Notes: generated by a model from the letters alone, not told the origin. A stretch of DNA of 64,000 nucleotides from Candidimonas sp. SYP-B2681 (GCF_003971065.1 NZ_RYDV01000006.1:279628-343627), one strand, 5' to 3'. Positions 1 through 9,380 are shown, numbered from the stretch's first letter. A program made the numbers and translations.

Positions 1-1396
1 CGTGGTTCCTACGGATTTTCATTTGGTGGCCGCCCCCTTCCGGACCAATGTCTAGCTTCATGCCACGCGCTTTAAGGGCTGCGAGCAGATCTTTGTCGAT
101 TTCCAGCATGCGTTGTGTTGCAAGCTGGTAGCCGCGAAGTTGAACCTGGAAGGTGCCGCTGGTTGCAATCAGGTCGCAGTCCTCCACCGACAATCCGTCT
201 TTGTAGTAAATAGCGTGATTGATGCTGGCCGCTTTGACGCTGAACACGGTGATTGAGCTGCGCTGAATCATCTTCACGTTCGCGCCGTGGCCGTGAAGAT
301 CCTGCGCGATATCGTGAGCGCTATTGCCAACACCCAGAACCAATACATTCCTCCCACGCCATGGGGCGCCGCTATCAAAGCCCTGCGCATGCATGACCTC
401 ACCTTTGAAGTTGCTTAACGTCGGGATATCCGGCATGTTGGGCTCGCCCACGACGCCATTGGCAAACACCAGATGACGTGGATGCAGAATGCGTTCGGAT
501 CCATCGTCGCGTCGAACCCGCGCCGTCCATCGGTCGTGCTCTTCATCATAGCGGCCCTCCAGGAACTCCGTGCCTGTCCAGACATTGCACTCCATGGCAG
601 TGGCATAGGTTTCGAGCCAGTCACCTAACATATCCTTAGGCAGGTACTTGGGCCAAGTGGTCGGGAACGGCATGTACGGCATGTGATTGAGTTCGATTTC
701 GTTATGCAGTGCCAAGGCGCTGTAGCGCCGACGCCATACATCTCCGACCTTGGGCAATCGTTCGACGACCAACGCGTCCACCCCTAGCACGCGCAGGCGC
801 GCCGCCAGCATCAGGCCATTCTGTCCTCCACCTACGATCAACACGCTAGGCTCGCGATCGTCGTAGCGTCGCTCCTTCGAGCGCTGCTTGGCCCAGGCCT
901 CTCCGCCGAAGATGCGCGTGCTGGCGCCATCGGGGCGGGTGCCTGCCACCTTTTCTTCGTACCCTTTTAATTCGCGCAGCGAGGTGCTCATCACCCACGC
1001 CCGCTCGGGATCTTCGCAGAGCAGACGCAAGACTCCCAGACAGCGGCCGGCAGCCGTTTCGAACTGAAAGATGGCTTCAATGACCTCCTTGCCGGTACGG
1101 ATCACGCGGCGCGGCGCTTGGTGGCCTTTAGCGATCTTGAAGTGGCGAGCCTGCACACCCTGCTGATGATCCAGCAGCGTAGACACGATCGCATCGCGTG
1201 AGTCAGACGGCGTCACATCCCAGGTAAATGCCACCAGATCGCGCCAATGCGAATCGTCAACGAATAGCTCCTCCAACATCGTGCGATCGCGTGCATCCAG
1301 CGCGTCTTCAAAGTTCGTCAGCCAGTTTTCCACATACTCGGCGTCGCTTAGCACGTCGGTTCGCACCTCATGCCTGTCCATCATTAATTCTTGCAT
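1..1396 (-). CDS. Flavin-containing monooxygenase with NTF2-like N-terminal domain (3' end cut by window)
   Basis: Reading the minus strand from ATG at 1396 gives an open frame of 465 codons that runs off the left edge. It starts MQELMMDRHE and is preceded by AAGGGA. Residues about 15-140 look like an NTF2/SnoaL-type domain. A Rossmann FAD motif (VLIVGGGQNG) lies near residue 187. The FMO fingerprint FKGEVMHAQGF (F-x-G-x3-H-x3-F) follows, and a second dinucleotide motif (VLVLGVGNSAHD) for NADPH near residue 353. The protein should insert oxygen into a small organic substrate using NADPH and FAD; the substrate cannot be read. Divergent from the LysR gene at 1596, its likely regulator. Confidence 0.88.
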   Translation of the reverse strand, partial: MQELMMDRHEVRTDVLSDAEYVENWLTNFEDALDARDRTMLEELFVDDSHWRDLVAFTWDVTPSDSRDAIVSTLLDHQQGVQARHFKIAKGHQAPRRVIRTGKEVIEAIFQFETAAGRCLGVLRLLCEDPERAWVMSTSLRELKGYEEKVAGTRPDGASTRIFGGEAWAKQRSKERRYDDREPSVLIVGGGQNGLMLAARLRVLGVDALVVERLPKVGDVWRRRYSALALHNEIELNHMPYMPFPTTWPKYLPKDMLGDWLETYATAMECNVWTGTEFLEGRYDEEHDRWTARVRRDDGSERILHPRHLVFANGVVGEPNMPDIPTLSNFKGEVMHAQGFDSGAPWRGRNVLVLGVGNSAHDIAQDLHGHGANVKMIQRSSITVFSVKAASINHAIYYKDGLSVEDCDLIATSGTFQVQLRGYQLATQRMLEIDKDLLAALKARGMKLDIGPEGGGHQMKIRRNH

Positions 1397-1595
1397 ATCT
1401 GTCCCTTCGTCTCGCTTGAGTTTCACGGTGGGACTTCCGCCTTCTACAGCGTTCACCCAATGTTGAAAATTCTAGCGGTAAGGTCTTCCCAGAAACAGGC
1501 TCTACAATGGCAAGCATTATTGCGACAGGCGCAAAACTGGATAGAAATCCAAGATAGAGAGCTCTGCTAAAGAGTACACACGGGGAAGACAGACG

Positions 1596-2510
1596 ATGGA
1601 TGAATTCAAGCACATCAGGACCTTTATCAAGGTGGTGGAAGCAGGCAGCTTCTCTGCCGCGGCTCGTGATGTGTCGTCCGTGAGTTCAGTAGCGCGACAA
1701 GTGAAAGGGCTGGAAGAACAGCTCGGCGTTCGGCTGCTTAATCGCAATACCCGTAACCTTTCGCTGACGGATGCCGGCCGCCGCTTCTACGAACGTGTGG
1801 TGATGATCGCCCGTGATCTTGATAATGCAACAGCAGAGGTAACGTCGCTACAGGACGACGTCAAGGGACTTTTGCGGGTATCGCTACGCGTTGCCGTCGG
1901 CACGACCATCGTTGTACCGGCTCTACCGAAGTTCCTTGCGCAGTATCCCGAACTTCACTTAGAGGTCCTCCTGACTGATGAACGCCGCGACCTGATCGCG
2001 AACAAGATCAACGTCGCGATGTGGTTAGGCCATATCCCGGACGTCGATATCGTTGCCCGGCGACTGAGCCCCAGCCGCCGTATCGTGTGCGCTTCGCCCG
2101 CATACCTTGAGAAGCACGGGGTTCCCACAGCCCCCGCCGACTTACGCCATCACAGCTGTCTATTATTCACGGCGCCGTCCTATCGCGGACAATGGAGTTT
2201 CACCCGGGAGGGAGTCGTAGAGGAGGTACAGGTGAGCGGAAGTATAAGTTCTGACAATGGTCTGGTCCTGCGGTCTGCAGGACTGGCCGGGCTCGGGCTA
2301 AATGTTTTCCATGAATGGATGGTGCGCGATCTACTTGCCGACGGCCGCATGGTGCGAGTGCTCAGCGATTACACCGTCAACCCTCGGCCGGGCGAGGCAG
2401 AGCTGAGCGCCGTCTACGCATCAAGCCGTGGATTATCGCGCTCAGTCAGATTGTTTGTTGATTTTCTAGTGGAAACGTTTGCTGCCGGGTCAGAAGTGCA
2501 GAGGCCCTGA
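1596..2510 (+). CDS. LysR-family transcriptional regulator
   Basis: 304 aa, normal LysR length. The winged helix-turn-helix is at residues about 1-60 (FIKVVEAGSFSAAARDVS then VRLLNRNTRNLSLTDAG), and the periplasmic-binding-like effector domain at about 90-295. The start is ATG 1596 after GGGGAAGACAG. It is divergent from the flavin monooxygenase gene with a 199-bp shared control region, so it most likely controls that gene and itself. It belongs to the DmlR/YafC-like branch by general look. The effector is unknown. It converges on the next LysR gene across 61 bp. Confidence 0.9.
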   Translation: MDEFKHIRTFIKVVEAGSFSAAARDVSSVSSVARQVKGLEEQLGVRLLNRNTRNLSLTDAGRRFYERVVMIARDLDNATAEVTSLQDDVKGLLRVSLRVAVGTTIVVPALPKFLAQYPELHLEVLLTDERRDLIANKINVAMWLGHIPDVDIVARRLSPSRRIVCASPAYLEKHGVPTAPADLRHHSCLLFTAPSYRGQWSFTREGVVEEVQVSGSISSDNGLVLRSAGLAGLGLNVFHEWMVRDLLADGRMVRVLSDYTVNPRPGEAELSAVYASSRGLSRSVRLFVDFLVETFAAGSEVQRP

Positions 2511-2571
2511 ACCTGGGGCGGAGTGTTTCGCGCACTCAAGGCACGCCTTGCATCGGGCACGCCACACCATC

Positions 2572-3468
2572 CTACGTTTGTTGATAGACGCTTGCTGCCA
2601 CGTCGCAAAAATTGCGGATGGCGGCAGTTTCAGTCAGGGAATTCCAGGCCAACGAAATACCGATGGATGCGCTCGCAGGAAAATCAGAGAGCGATTTATA
2701 AACCAGCTGCTTACTTGTAAAGCGGCGGCTGACCGATGGCACCAGTGCCACACCCAACCCCGCCTCGACAAGACCGAGTACGGTCTGGACCTGCACCGCT
2801 TCTTGAGATACGCGTGGTGTGAATCCGGACAACTGGCAGGCGTGAATCGCAGCCATGCGCAAGCCCGCAGCATCAGACGCCGCATATAAAATGAAATCCT
2901 CTTCGGACAAATCCTTGAGCTTTAGCACCGAGCGCGTAGTCAAAGGGTGTGATTTCGGCATAGCGAGAACGAAATCTTCGGTTTGCAAGGCCAATAAACG
3001 AATGCGCGAAATCGAGGAAACAGGGACGCGCACCACGCCAACGTCCAAACTCTCGTCTTCCAACTTCTGCATGATCTGAATGGAAGTCGCTTCCCGTAGT
3101 ACCAGCTGCACTGCCTGATAGCGCTGCCGAAACTGCGACAAGATAGAGGGCAGAATGGCATGTGTGGCAGAACCCACGAAGCCCACCCGCAATACTCCGC
3201 CCTCGCCCGTCGACGCGGCAACTGCTGCCTGTTTGAATTGCCCCGCATGGAATAGCGCCCGCCGGGCATCAGCCAGGGCCGCCTCGCCGCTTTCTGTCAA
3301 CTTCACGCCGTCCTTTCCGCGTGAGAACAGCGCTACTCCCAATTCTGACTCGAGCTTACGTATTGAGACCGACAGCGGTGGCTGAGACATGTGCAGCTTT
3401 TCCGCCGCCCGACGAAAGTTCAGGGTTTCAGCAAGAACGACGAATTGCTGTAGATGTCGAAAATCCAT
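2572..3468 (-). CDS. LysR-family transcriptional regulator, likely controls the acyl-CoA dehydrogenase genes
   Basis: 298 aa from ATG 3468 (MDFRHLQQFVVLAETL); a GTG at 3480 in frame would add four residues. The HTH is RRAAEKLHMSQPPLSVSIRKLE, followed by a LysR effector-binding domain. It lies downstream of and co-oriented with the two acyl-CoA dehydrogenase genes. Half-sites AATATTG (3495-3501) and CAATATT (3526-3532) lie in front of it. The same half-sites form a T-N11-A box at 5988-6002 between the acyl-CoA dehydrogenase and enoyl-CoA hydratase genes, so it probably acts at both places. The effector is likely a CoA ester or organic acid, which is inference. Confidence 0.9.
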   Translation of the reverse strand: MDFRHLQQFVVLAETLNFRRAAEKLHMSQPPLSVSIRKLESELGVALFSRGKDGVKLTESGEAALADARRALFHAGQFKQAAVAASTGEGGVLRVGFVGSATHAILPSILSQFRQRYQAVQLVLREATSIQIMQKLEDESLDVGVVRVPVSSISRIRLLALQTEDFVLAMPKSHPLTTRSVLKLKDLSEEDFILYAASDAAGLRMAAIHACQLSGFTPRVSQEAVQVQTVLGLVEAGLGVALVPSVSRRFTSKQLVYKSLSDFPASASIGISLAWNSLTETAAIRNFCDVAASVYQQT

Positions 3469-3494
3469 AAGGCTTGGCACCTAGACGCAATAGT

Positions 3495-3532
3495 AATATT
3501 GAAATGATATCAAAATGATCAATAACAATATT
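3495..3532. promoter_or_regulatory. Inverted AATATTG ... CAATATT half-sites upstream of LysR
   Basis: AATATTG at 3495-3501 and its complement CAATATT at 3526-3532 flank an AT-rich stretch containing the palindrome TGATATCA (3505-3512). It lies 27 bp upstream of the LysR start at 3468 and is a probable autoregulatory site. The same half-site recurs at 5987-6002. Confidence 0.45.
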
Positions 3533-3600
3533 GAGTCCGTACCAGCCCATACGATGACAATGGAGTGCCGCTTTCAGCCCTTCCAGCGCTTTAGCCGCAT

Positions 3601-4623
3601 TTATTGCCGAACTGACGAGAGCTCTTCGCAAATGAACGACAGCGCGGTGTGTTGCGTTTTCTGCAACAACTGCGTGCCTATCTGGTTATACCAATAGGTC
3701 TCGGTACCGGCCGCAAGCCGCCATTCCCGAAGCCGCCGTGTATATAGCTGCAGGTCGTACTCTTCGGTAATGCCGATCGCGCCATGCACGGCGTGACCGA
3801 TATCGGCGATAGGCACCGCCGCTTCACTACAGCGGCTTTTACCAATCGCGGCTCGCATGAGCGTCGGTGCCCATCCACGCCCGCTACATGCCAATTGGGC
3901 CGCCATGCGTGCCGCCCAAGTACGTTCGGCCATGATACTGATCTGGTTCTGAATCGCCTGAAAACGCCCGATATTCTTGCCAAACTGCATTCGTTGATTA
4001 GCGTAGTCCAAGGTGAGCTGCAGCACACGATTGGCCGCGCCTGCCAGTAAAGGGGCATAGCTCGCGGCAGCCAACCCAGCCAGACTGATGGCGGGCGAAT
4101 AGTCAGGGACAAGCGTAATCCCCCCCGTCGGCCAACCGGGCCAACGCAAGCTTGCATTCGAACTGCCATAGCCGGATTCCAAGCGAACCTCAGCAGCGCT
4201 GGCTGGCAATAAGACTGTCTTTCCGTCAGTCTGCGTAAGCACCCAAGCCGCCACACGTCCGAACGATACCGCATCGGCTTCGATAGCGTCGCCCACCTTT
4301 TGCACGCCAAAGCCGGCTATTGCGATGGGCCCCGATGGCGCCCTGATGCCACCCGCGTTCAACCAGGCACGTGCGAGCATGGTCTGCACAAAAGGAACTG
4401 GAACCGCATGCTGGCCCGCCGACAGGAACAGCGGGAAAGCCTGGTCAAGCGACAGGCCTGCCCCATCGGACTCCTCGGGCAGCAAGGCATCAAGAAAGCC
4501 GGAGTCCTCAAGGGCTTGCCAGAGCGAATCGGCACTCCCCCCTTCTTCTATGTCGCGTATGACCTGCGGGGTAGCAACCTGGGCAAACAGGCGTTCGACC
4601 GAATCTGTGAATAAAGTATCCAT
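3601..4623 (-). CDS. Acyl-CoA dehydrogenase, small subunit type
   Basis: 340 aa, ATG 4623 preceded by TTAGGAG. It has an acyl-CoA dehydrogenase fold with a short N-terminal half. The C-terminal half keeps the FAD-contact motif QRMQFGKNIGRFQ (near residue 213) and HGAIGITEEYDLQLYTRR (near 285). It lacks the usual C-terminal GGT-EI-R segment, which is instead present in the adjacent larger protein. This split of motifs is what is known from alpha2beta2 acyl-CoA dehydrogenases of steroid and dicarboxylate degradation (for example FadE28-FadE29 or PimC-PimD). The gene starts 8 bp after the stop of its partner, so the two are surely co-transcribed. Likely role: alpha,beta-desaturation of a bulky or branched acyl-CoA. 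Substrate unknown. Confidence 0.88.
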   Translation of the reverse strand: MDTLFTDSVERLFAQVATPQVIRDIEEGGSADSLWQALEDSGFLDALLPEESDGAGLSLDQAFPLFLSAGQHAVPVPFVQTMLARAWLNAGGIRAPSGPIAIAGFGVQKVGDAIEADAVSFGRVAAWVLTQTDGKTVLLPASAAEVRLESGYGSSNASLRWPGWPTGGITLVPDYSPAISLAGLAAASYAPLLAGAANRVLQLTLDYANQRMQFGKNIGRFQAIQNQISIMAERTWAARMAAQLACSGRGWAPTLMRAAIGKSRCSEAAVPIADIGHAVHGAIGITEEYDLQLYTRRLREWRLAAGTETYWYNQIGTQLLQKTQHTALSFICEELSSVRQ

Positions 4624-4631
4624 GACAACTC

Positions 4632-5786
4632 CTAACGCAATCCCAGACCGCGCGCAATGATGCCGCGTAAAATTTCACGAGTACCGCCACGCAACGAAAA
4701 CGAGGGGGCCAGCTGCTCTAGATAAACCAGTGTTCTGCGCAACGATGCTGGAATCGGGGTCTCGGGCGAAGCGCCCAGCACATCGCCGATAATCCTCGGA
4801 ATCGCCTGTTCGATTTCTGTACCCAAATCTTTGACCAAGGTGGCTTCAAGGGCCGGATTTTCGCCACGAACGAGTTTCGCCGTCAACGAAATCGACATCG
4901 ACCGAAGTACAGCAAGCCATGAAACAATCGCGCCAAGCGCCGCAACGGTATGCGCGTCAGAAATGCCTACATGCCGGCAATGCAAAAGCCAGCTTTCAAG
5001 CAACACCATGCTGGAGTACAGCCTTTCTGGGCCGCTACGCTCGAAGGCCAGTTCGGCATTGACCTGCGCCCAGCCATCGCCTTCGGTGCCAATCAGGGCA
5101 TCGGCAGGGCATTGAACATTATCAAAGAACACCTCCGAAAAATGTGCATCGCCTGCCATGTCCTTGATGGGACGAACGGTCACACCCGGCAGCTTCAAAT
5201 CGATAATGATTTGCGAAAGACCCTTGTATCGATCGGCGGTATCGCCTGACGTGCGGACCAGAGCGATCATGTAATGCGAATGCTGTGCATTGGTCGTCCA
5301 GATCTTGCTGCCATTCAGCGTCCAACCGTGTTCGGTTCGCGTCGCCCGGGTTCTGATGCTGGCAAGATCCGAGCCGGAGTCAGGTTCACTCATGCCTATA
5401 CAGAAAAAGGCTTCTGCGTTACTGATGCGGGGCAGATAAAACTGCTTCTGCGCTTCGGTACCATATTTAAGAATTAACGGTCCACTTTGCCGATCGGCAA
5501 TCCAGTGCGCCGAAACCGGTGCGCCTGCTGCAAGAAGCTCTTCCGACAGGACGAAACGCGCGAAGGGACCGTTACCCGCACCACCATACTGAGTGGGCAA
5601 AGTCAGACCCAGCCATCCGCGTTCTGCCAGGCGGCGGCTGAAGTCTGCATCGAACCCCATCCAGGACCGTGCGCGGACATCGGGGTCTAAATGGCCTATC
5701 GTGTCGTTGAGAAAAATGCGAATTTCAGCGCGCAGCGCTTCATCCTCCGCAGGAATGTCACTGAGCTCAAGCGTATCGATCATCAT
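4632..5786 (-). CDS. Acyl-CoA dehydrogenase, large subunit type
   Basis: About 384 aa from ATG 5786 (or the adjacent ATG 5783). An in-frame GTG at 5837 has no ribosome site and is less likely. N-terminal helical and beta domains are clear (GWLGLTLPTQYGGAG; CIGMSEPDSGSDLASIRTRA; GSKIWTTNAQH). AFERSGPERL sits where the active-site region is expected, and the C-terminus carries GGTREILRGIIARGLGL. The R-x-Q-F-G motif is missing and is supplied by the downstream small subunit. Together they probably form one FAD enzyme. Divergent from the enoyl-CoA hydratase, which would act on the product. Confidence 0.88.
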   Translation of the reverse strand: MMIDTLELSDIPAEDEALRAEIRIFLNDTIGHLDPDVRARSWMGFDADFSRRLAERGWLGLTLPTQYGGAGNGPFARFVLSEELLAAGAPVSAHWIADRQSGPLILKYGTEAQKQFYLPRISNAEAFFCIGMSEPDSGSDLASIRTRATRTEHGWTLNGSKIWTTNAQHSHYMIALVRTSGDTADRYKGLSQIIIDLKLPGVTVRPIKDMAGDAHFSEVFFDNVQCPADALIGTEGDGWAQVNAELAFERSGPERLYSSMVLLESWLLHCRHVGISDAHTVAALGAIVSWLAVLRSMSISLTAKLVRGENPALEATLVKDLGTEIEQAIPRIIGDVLGASPETPIPASLRRTLVYLEQLAPSFSLRGGTREILRGIIARGLGLR

Positions 5787-6134
5787 GGCAAGGTATTCTC
5801 GTATCAGCGGACCCGGCGCGCGCGAGAATTGCGCCACCCGGATCGGTGGGACTTCAGGCTTTGGCCCCTACTATCAACGCTTTATCGTCTACCTGTCTAA
5901 TATTATTTGTTGAGAAGTCGATACGCATTCAGTATCAACACCCCGCGCACCAGCGATATCGTTTAGGTATCGCCCATGAAAAAAATAATATTGGAGCAAT
6001 ATGCACCGAACCCTTACACTCGGCCACATTGAATAAGGCGATATCGCCGGCGGCATTCCCTTCGATGAAGACAGGCACTTACCGAAGGGCCGGCCATGCA
6101 CACTAAAAATTCAGAAACTGACGAAGAGCTACCT
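5787..6134. other. Intergenic control region between acyl-CoA dehydrogenase and enoyl-CoA hydratase genes
   Basis: This 348-bp divergent spacer holds no convincing gene. It must carry the promoters of both directions. The clearest element is the LysR-type box at 5988-6002. Confidence 0.6.
5988..6002. promoter_or_regulatory. LysR-type T-N11-A box
   Basis: ATATTG-GAG-CAATAT is a perfect 6-bp inverted repeat with a 3-bp spacer, and fits the T-N11-A pattern known for LysR-family operators. It repeats the half-sites seen in front of the LysR gene ending at 3468, the likely binder. Confidence 0.5.
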
Positions 6135-6929
6135 ATGAATTCAATACTGCATTTCGAACAGGACGACCATGGCATCGTCACGCTGACCATGGACTACCCA
6201 CCTACCCGAAACGCCCTGACCGGCAACACGATGGTAGACGCCTATCTGGCAGCATTTCAACGTATTCAGACCGAGCACACCGCTCGCGCCGTAATCATTA
6301 CCGCTGCAGGCAGTGTGTTTTCTTCGGGCGGCAGTATCGACGAAATGGAACGCCAGCTTCGGCCGGAATTTGAAAGCATGGCATTGCGCCATGAGTACCG
6401 CGAGGGCATACAGCGACTACCTCTCGCTTTGTACAACCTTGAAGTGCCGACCATCGCCGCCGTCAACGGCCCGGCGATCGGCGCAGGATTCGATCTAAGC
6501 TGTATGTGCGATATCCGCATAGCATCTGAACACGCCAGCTTTGCCGAGAGCTTTGTAAAGCTCGGCATCGTTCCGGGCGATGGCGGGGCCTGGTTCCTGC
6601 CTCGTCTGATTGGCATGTCGCGCGCGGCTGAAATGACCTTGACCGGCGACGCCATCGACGCCCAACAGGCCCTTGCGTGGGGCTTGGTCTCTAAAGTCGT
6701 ACCCGCCGATGAATTGCTGAACGAAAGCCGCAAGTTGGCGCGACGCATCGCGGCAAATCCCCCCGAGGCGGTGCGCATGAGCAAACGACTGCTGCGCGAA
6801 GGACAGCACAGCCGCCTTGATTCCTTACTAGAGCTATCTGCTGCGTTCCAGGCCATGGCTCATAAATCCAGGGACCACGAGCTTGCGGTGCAAGCGTTCA
6901 TGGAAAAGCGGTCTAAACCAAAGGCTTGA
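6135..6929 (+). CDS. Enoyl-CoA hydratase/isomerase family protein
   Basis: 264 aa from ATG 6135, which follows GAAGAGCTACCT. An upstream in-frame ATG at 6096 has no comparable site. Crotonase fold: the oxyanion-hole motif SSGGSIDEM (near residue 62) and GPAIGAGFDLSCMCDIRIAS (near 115), then the catalytic region FVKLGIVPGDGGAWFLPRLIG. The Asp/Glu positions resemble hydratases, but isomerase or hydrolase activity cannot be excluded. It would hydrate the enoyl-CoA made by the divergently encoded acyl-CoA dehydrogenase. The C-terminal trimerisation helix is present, so the gene is intact. Confidence 0.9.
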   Translation: MNSILHFEQDDHGIVTLTMDYPPTRNALTGNTMVDAYLAAFQRIQTEHTARAVIITAAGSVFSSGGSIDEMERQLRPEFESMALRHEYREGIQRLPLALYNLEVPTIAAVNGPAIGAGFDLSCMCDIRIASEHASFAESFVKLGIVPGDGGAWFLPRLIGMSRAAEMTLTGDAIDAQQALAWGLVSKVVPADELLNESRKLARRIAANPPEAVRMSKRLLREGQHSRLDSLLELSAAFQAMAHKSRDHELAVQAFMEKRSKPKA

Positions 6930-7129
6930 TGCAGTCACGCCCATACCGCTTCACCAGCCGCTGTGGATCCAGTGGCTATGAAGCGTCTGGGCCACACCAT
7001 CACGCTCCGGCAGCGGCAATGCGAGCTTACGGCTCAGGCAGTAAAATGCGGGTTTACCCGTAGCCAGATCGATTCCCTGCCCTTGCAGAACTCGCATCAA
7101 AGGCCTTAACTGCAACCGTTGCCCAAACC

Positions 7130-8368
7130 ATGTCTCAGCTCACACCCAAAGCCAAGCCACCTTCCGTCGGCTTGGTCATATTCGCACTGGCGATAGGCGC
7201 ATTCGCCATCGGAACCACCGAATTCGCCACGATGAGCTTGCTGCCGTACTTCGCCAAGGATCTGCAAATTGATGCGCCGACGGCAGGTCACGTGATCAGC
7301 GCCTACGCATTAGGCGTGGTCGTGGGGGCCCCGATCTTGACCGTACTGACAGCACGCATCCCACGCCGTACGCTATTGCTCTGGCTAATGGCGATGTTCG
7401 CCCTGTTCAACGGTTTGTCTGCCTTTGCGCCGACTTACGAATGGCTGCTGGTCCTGCGCTTTTTAAGCGGGCTGCCGCACGGCGCCTACTTTGGCATTGC
7501 ATCGCTGCTCGCCGTGTCGCTGGTACCTCTCAATAAACGCAATCAGGCGGTCGGGCGAATGTTTCTGGGCTTGACCGTCGCCACCATTATTGGTGTCCCG
7601 TTCGCTAACTGGCTGGGGCATGCAATCGGCTGGCGCTGGGGATTTGGACTGGTGGCCGCGACAGGTTTGCTGACCGTGGCGCTGATCGCCAGACTGGCCC
7701 CCAACACCCCGGCCTCTCCCGGTGCCAGTCCGCTGCGTGAACTGGGAGCGCTCAAGCATGGGCAAGTGTGGCTGACGCTCGCGGTTGGCGCGATTGGCTT
7801 TGGTGGTCTGTTTGCTGTCTATACGTACCTGGCCGACACCTTATTGCTGGTCACGCGCGTGTCTCCTGGCTTGGTCCCACTGGTGCTCGGCATTTTTGGT
7901 GTGGGTATGACCCTCGGCAACATTGTCGTGCCCTGGTTTGCCGATCGTGCCCTCATGCCTACGGCTGCGGGCTTATTGCTCTGGAGCGCTGCCGCCTCGG
8001 CCCTCTTTACCGTGACGGCCGGGAATATATGGGGAATCTCGATCACCGTCTTTTTGATCGGAATAGGTGGCGCACTGGGTACCGTGCTGCAAACCCGGCT
8101 GATGGACGTCGCAAAAAACGCACAAGGCCTGGCTGCGGCGTTGAATCACTCGGCATTCAATTTCGCCAACGCGCTCGGGCCGCTACTGGGCGGTATGGCC
8201 ATCGCCCGCGGCTACGGATGGACATCACCTGGCTGGGTGGGCGCCCTTTTGGCCCTGGGCGGTTTTGTATTGCTCCTGCTATCAGTCTGGCTCGATCGCG
8301 CGCATCGAGCAACGTCAAGGGTGATACCCGGGATGGCCCTGCCCGCCATGGAAGTAAAGGAGCGCTAG
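7130..8368 (+). CDS. MFS transporter, DHA1 (AraJ/YdhP-like) family
   Basis: 412 aa with about twelve hydrophobic segments. The MFS motif region between TM2 and TM3 reads ARIPRRTLLLW. The N-terminus (FAIGAFAIGTTEFATMSLLPYFAKDLQ) has the G-T-(T/S)-E-F signature of the AraJ/YdhP drug/sugar exporter group. It is an inner-membrane, proton-driven exporter; the substrate is unknown. It stands alone, converging on comC with a 19-bp gap. It could serve the sulfolactate unit, but the family does not suggest it. The 200 bp before it hold nothing recognisable. Confidence 0.9.
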   Translation: MSQLTPKAKPPSVGLVIFALAIGAFAIGTTEFATMSLLPYFAKDLQIDAPTAGHVISAYALGVVVGAPILTVLTARIPRRTLLLWLMAMFALFNGLSAFAPTYEWLLVLRFLSGLPHGAYFGIASLLAVSLVPLNKRNQAVGRMFLGLTVATIIGVPFANWLGHAIGWRWGFGLVAATGLLTVALIARLAPNTPASPGASPLRELGALKHGQVWLTLAVGAIGFGGLFAVYTYLADTLLLVTRVSPGLVPLVLGIFGVGMTLGNIVVPWFADRALMPTAAGLLLWSAAASALFTVTAGNIWGISITVFLIGIGGALGTVLQTRLMDVAKNAQGLAAALNHSAFNFANALGPLLGGMAIARGYGWTSPGWVGALLALGGFVLLLLSVWLDRAHRATSRVIPGMALPAMEVKER

Positions 8369-8387
8369 GCGCGCTGATCTGGCAGAG

Positions 8388-9380
8388 TCAGGCATAAAGT
8401 TCTTGAATGACGGCATCGGAGACTTCTATGCCACCCGCAGCCGAGCAAGCGGCAAGCTGCAAGCGGCGAGCACCCGGGATCCGCACCTGTTCATCCGCAA
8501 GCATCGCCTCGATAAGCGCTTCCACCCGTTCAAAATAGACGTCGGTGCCGGCCAGGGCCGACGGGTCGATAACCAGGAATACGTGGCCCAAGTTAGGCCG
8601 GTTTCCTTCAGGACTGAAAAAGGAATCGGCTTCATAAGAAAACGCCGCGCCAGTCAGGGACACACACAGCAGCTCCACCATCAGCGCGAGCATTGCCCCC
8701 TTCACCCCGCCGACCGGGCACATCATGCCGTCCATCCCAGCTTTAGGGTCCGTGGTCGGATTGCCATCTTTGTCCAACGCCCACCCCAGCGGAATCGAAC
8801 GGCCTTCGCGCGCAGCCACCATTAGCTTGCCGCGCGCGACCTCGGATAAAGAAAGGTCTATGCTGACCGCATCGCCATCGCGGCGAGGAAACGCAGCGGC
8901 AACAGGATTGGTGCCGAACAGGGCACGCGTGCCGCCTGGCGCGGGCATGGCCGCAGGCGAGTTGCTGAATGCGAATCCCACCATGCCGGCTTGCGCCGCA
9001 GCCTGCAGATGCATCGCGGCCACGCCAAAGTGATGACTGCGTGTCACCCCGGCAAAACCGACAGCGTATTGACGCGCGCGGCTGATGGCCTCGTGCATGG
9101 CCAGCTCGCAAGCCGGGAAGGCCAGGCCATCATCGCCGTCAATCAAGACACCCGCTCCGCGCTGGGCACGGATAATAGGAACGGCATCACCTTTGACTCG
9201 TCCGCTGCGCAGGTGCGCCGCATACTGACCGGCCCGCGCCAAGCCGTGCGAACTCATTCCCTGGGCCTCTGCCGCGACCAGCGCCCGAGCAGTGCTAAGG
9301 GCCATTTTCGGTGAAGCGCCGGCTCGTTCCAACGCCTTGGCTACCTGCGAAACGAGTGAATCGATTGTGTGCAACGCCAT
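8388..9380 (-). CDS. comC: Ldh/malate dehydrogenase (type 2) family; probable (R)-sulfolactate dehydrogenase
   Basis: 330 aa, full length for the Ldh_2/MDG family of NAD(P)H-dependent 2-oxoacid reductases. Visible motifs: MSSHGLARAG near residue 42 and TRSHHFG near 112 (catalytic histidine region), then AFSNSPAAMPAPGG and GTNPVAAAFPR. In Chromohalobacter salexigens, ComC of this family reduces 3-sulfopyruvate to (R)-sulfolactate, the substrate of SuyAB. Here the gene sits in one run with slcC and opposite suyAB, which supports the same role. The family alone would also allow malate, lactate or ureidoglycolate. Transcribed with slcC upstream of it (46-bp gap). Confidence 0.78.
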   Translation of the reverse strand: MALHTIDSLVSQVAKALERAGASPKMALSTARALVAAEAQGMSSHGLARAGQYAAHLRSGRVKGDAVPIIRAQRGAGVLIDGDDGLAFPACELAMHEAISRARQYAVGFAGVTRSHHFGVAAMHLQAAAQAGMVGFAFSNSPAAMPAPGGTRALFGTNPVAAAFPRRDGDAVSIDLSLSEVARGKLMVAAREGRSIPLGWALDKDGNPTTDPKAGMDGMMCPVGGVKGAMLALMVELLCVSLTGAAFSYEADSFFSPEGNRPNLGHVFLVIDPSALAGTDVYFERVEALIEAMLADEQVRIPGARRLQLAACSAAGGIEVSDAVIQELYA

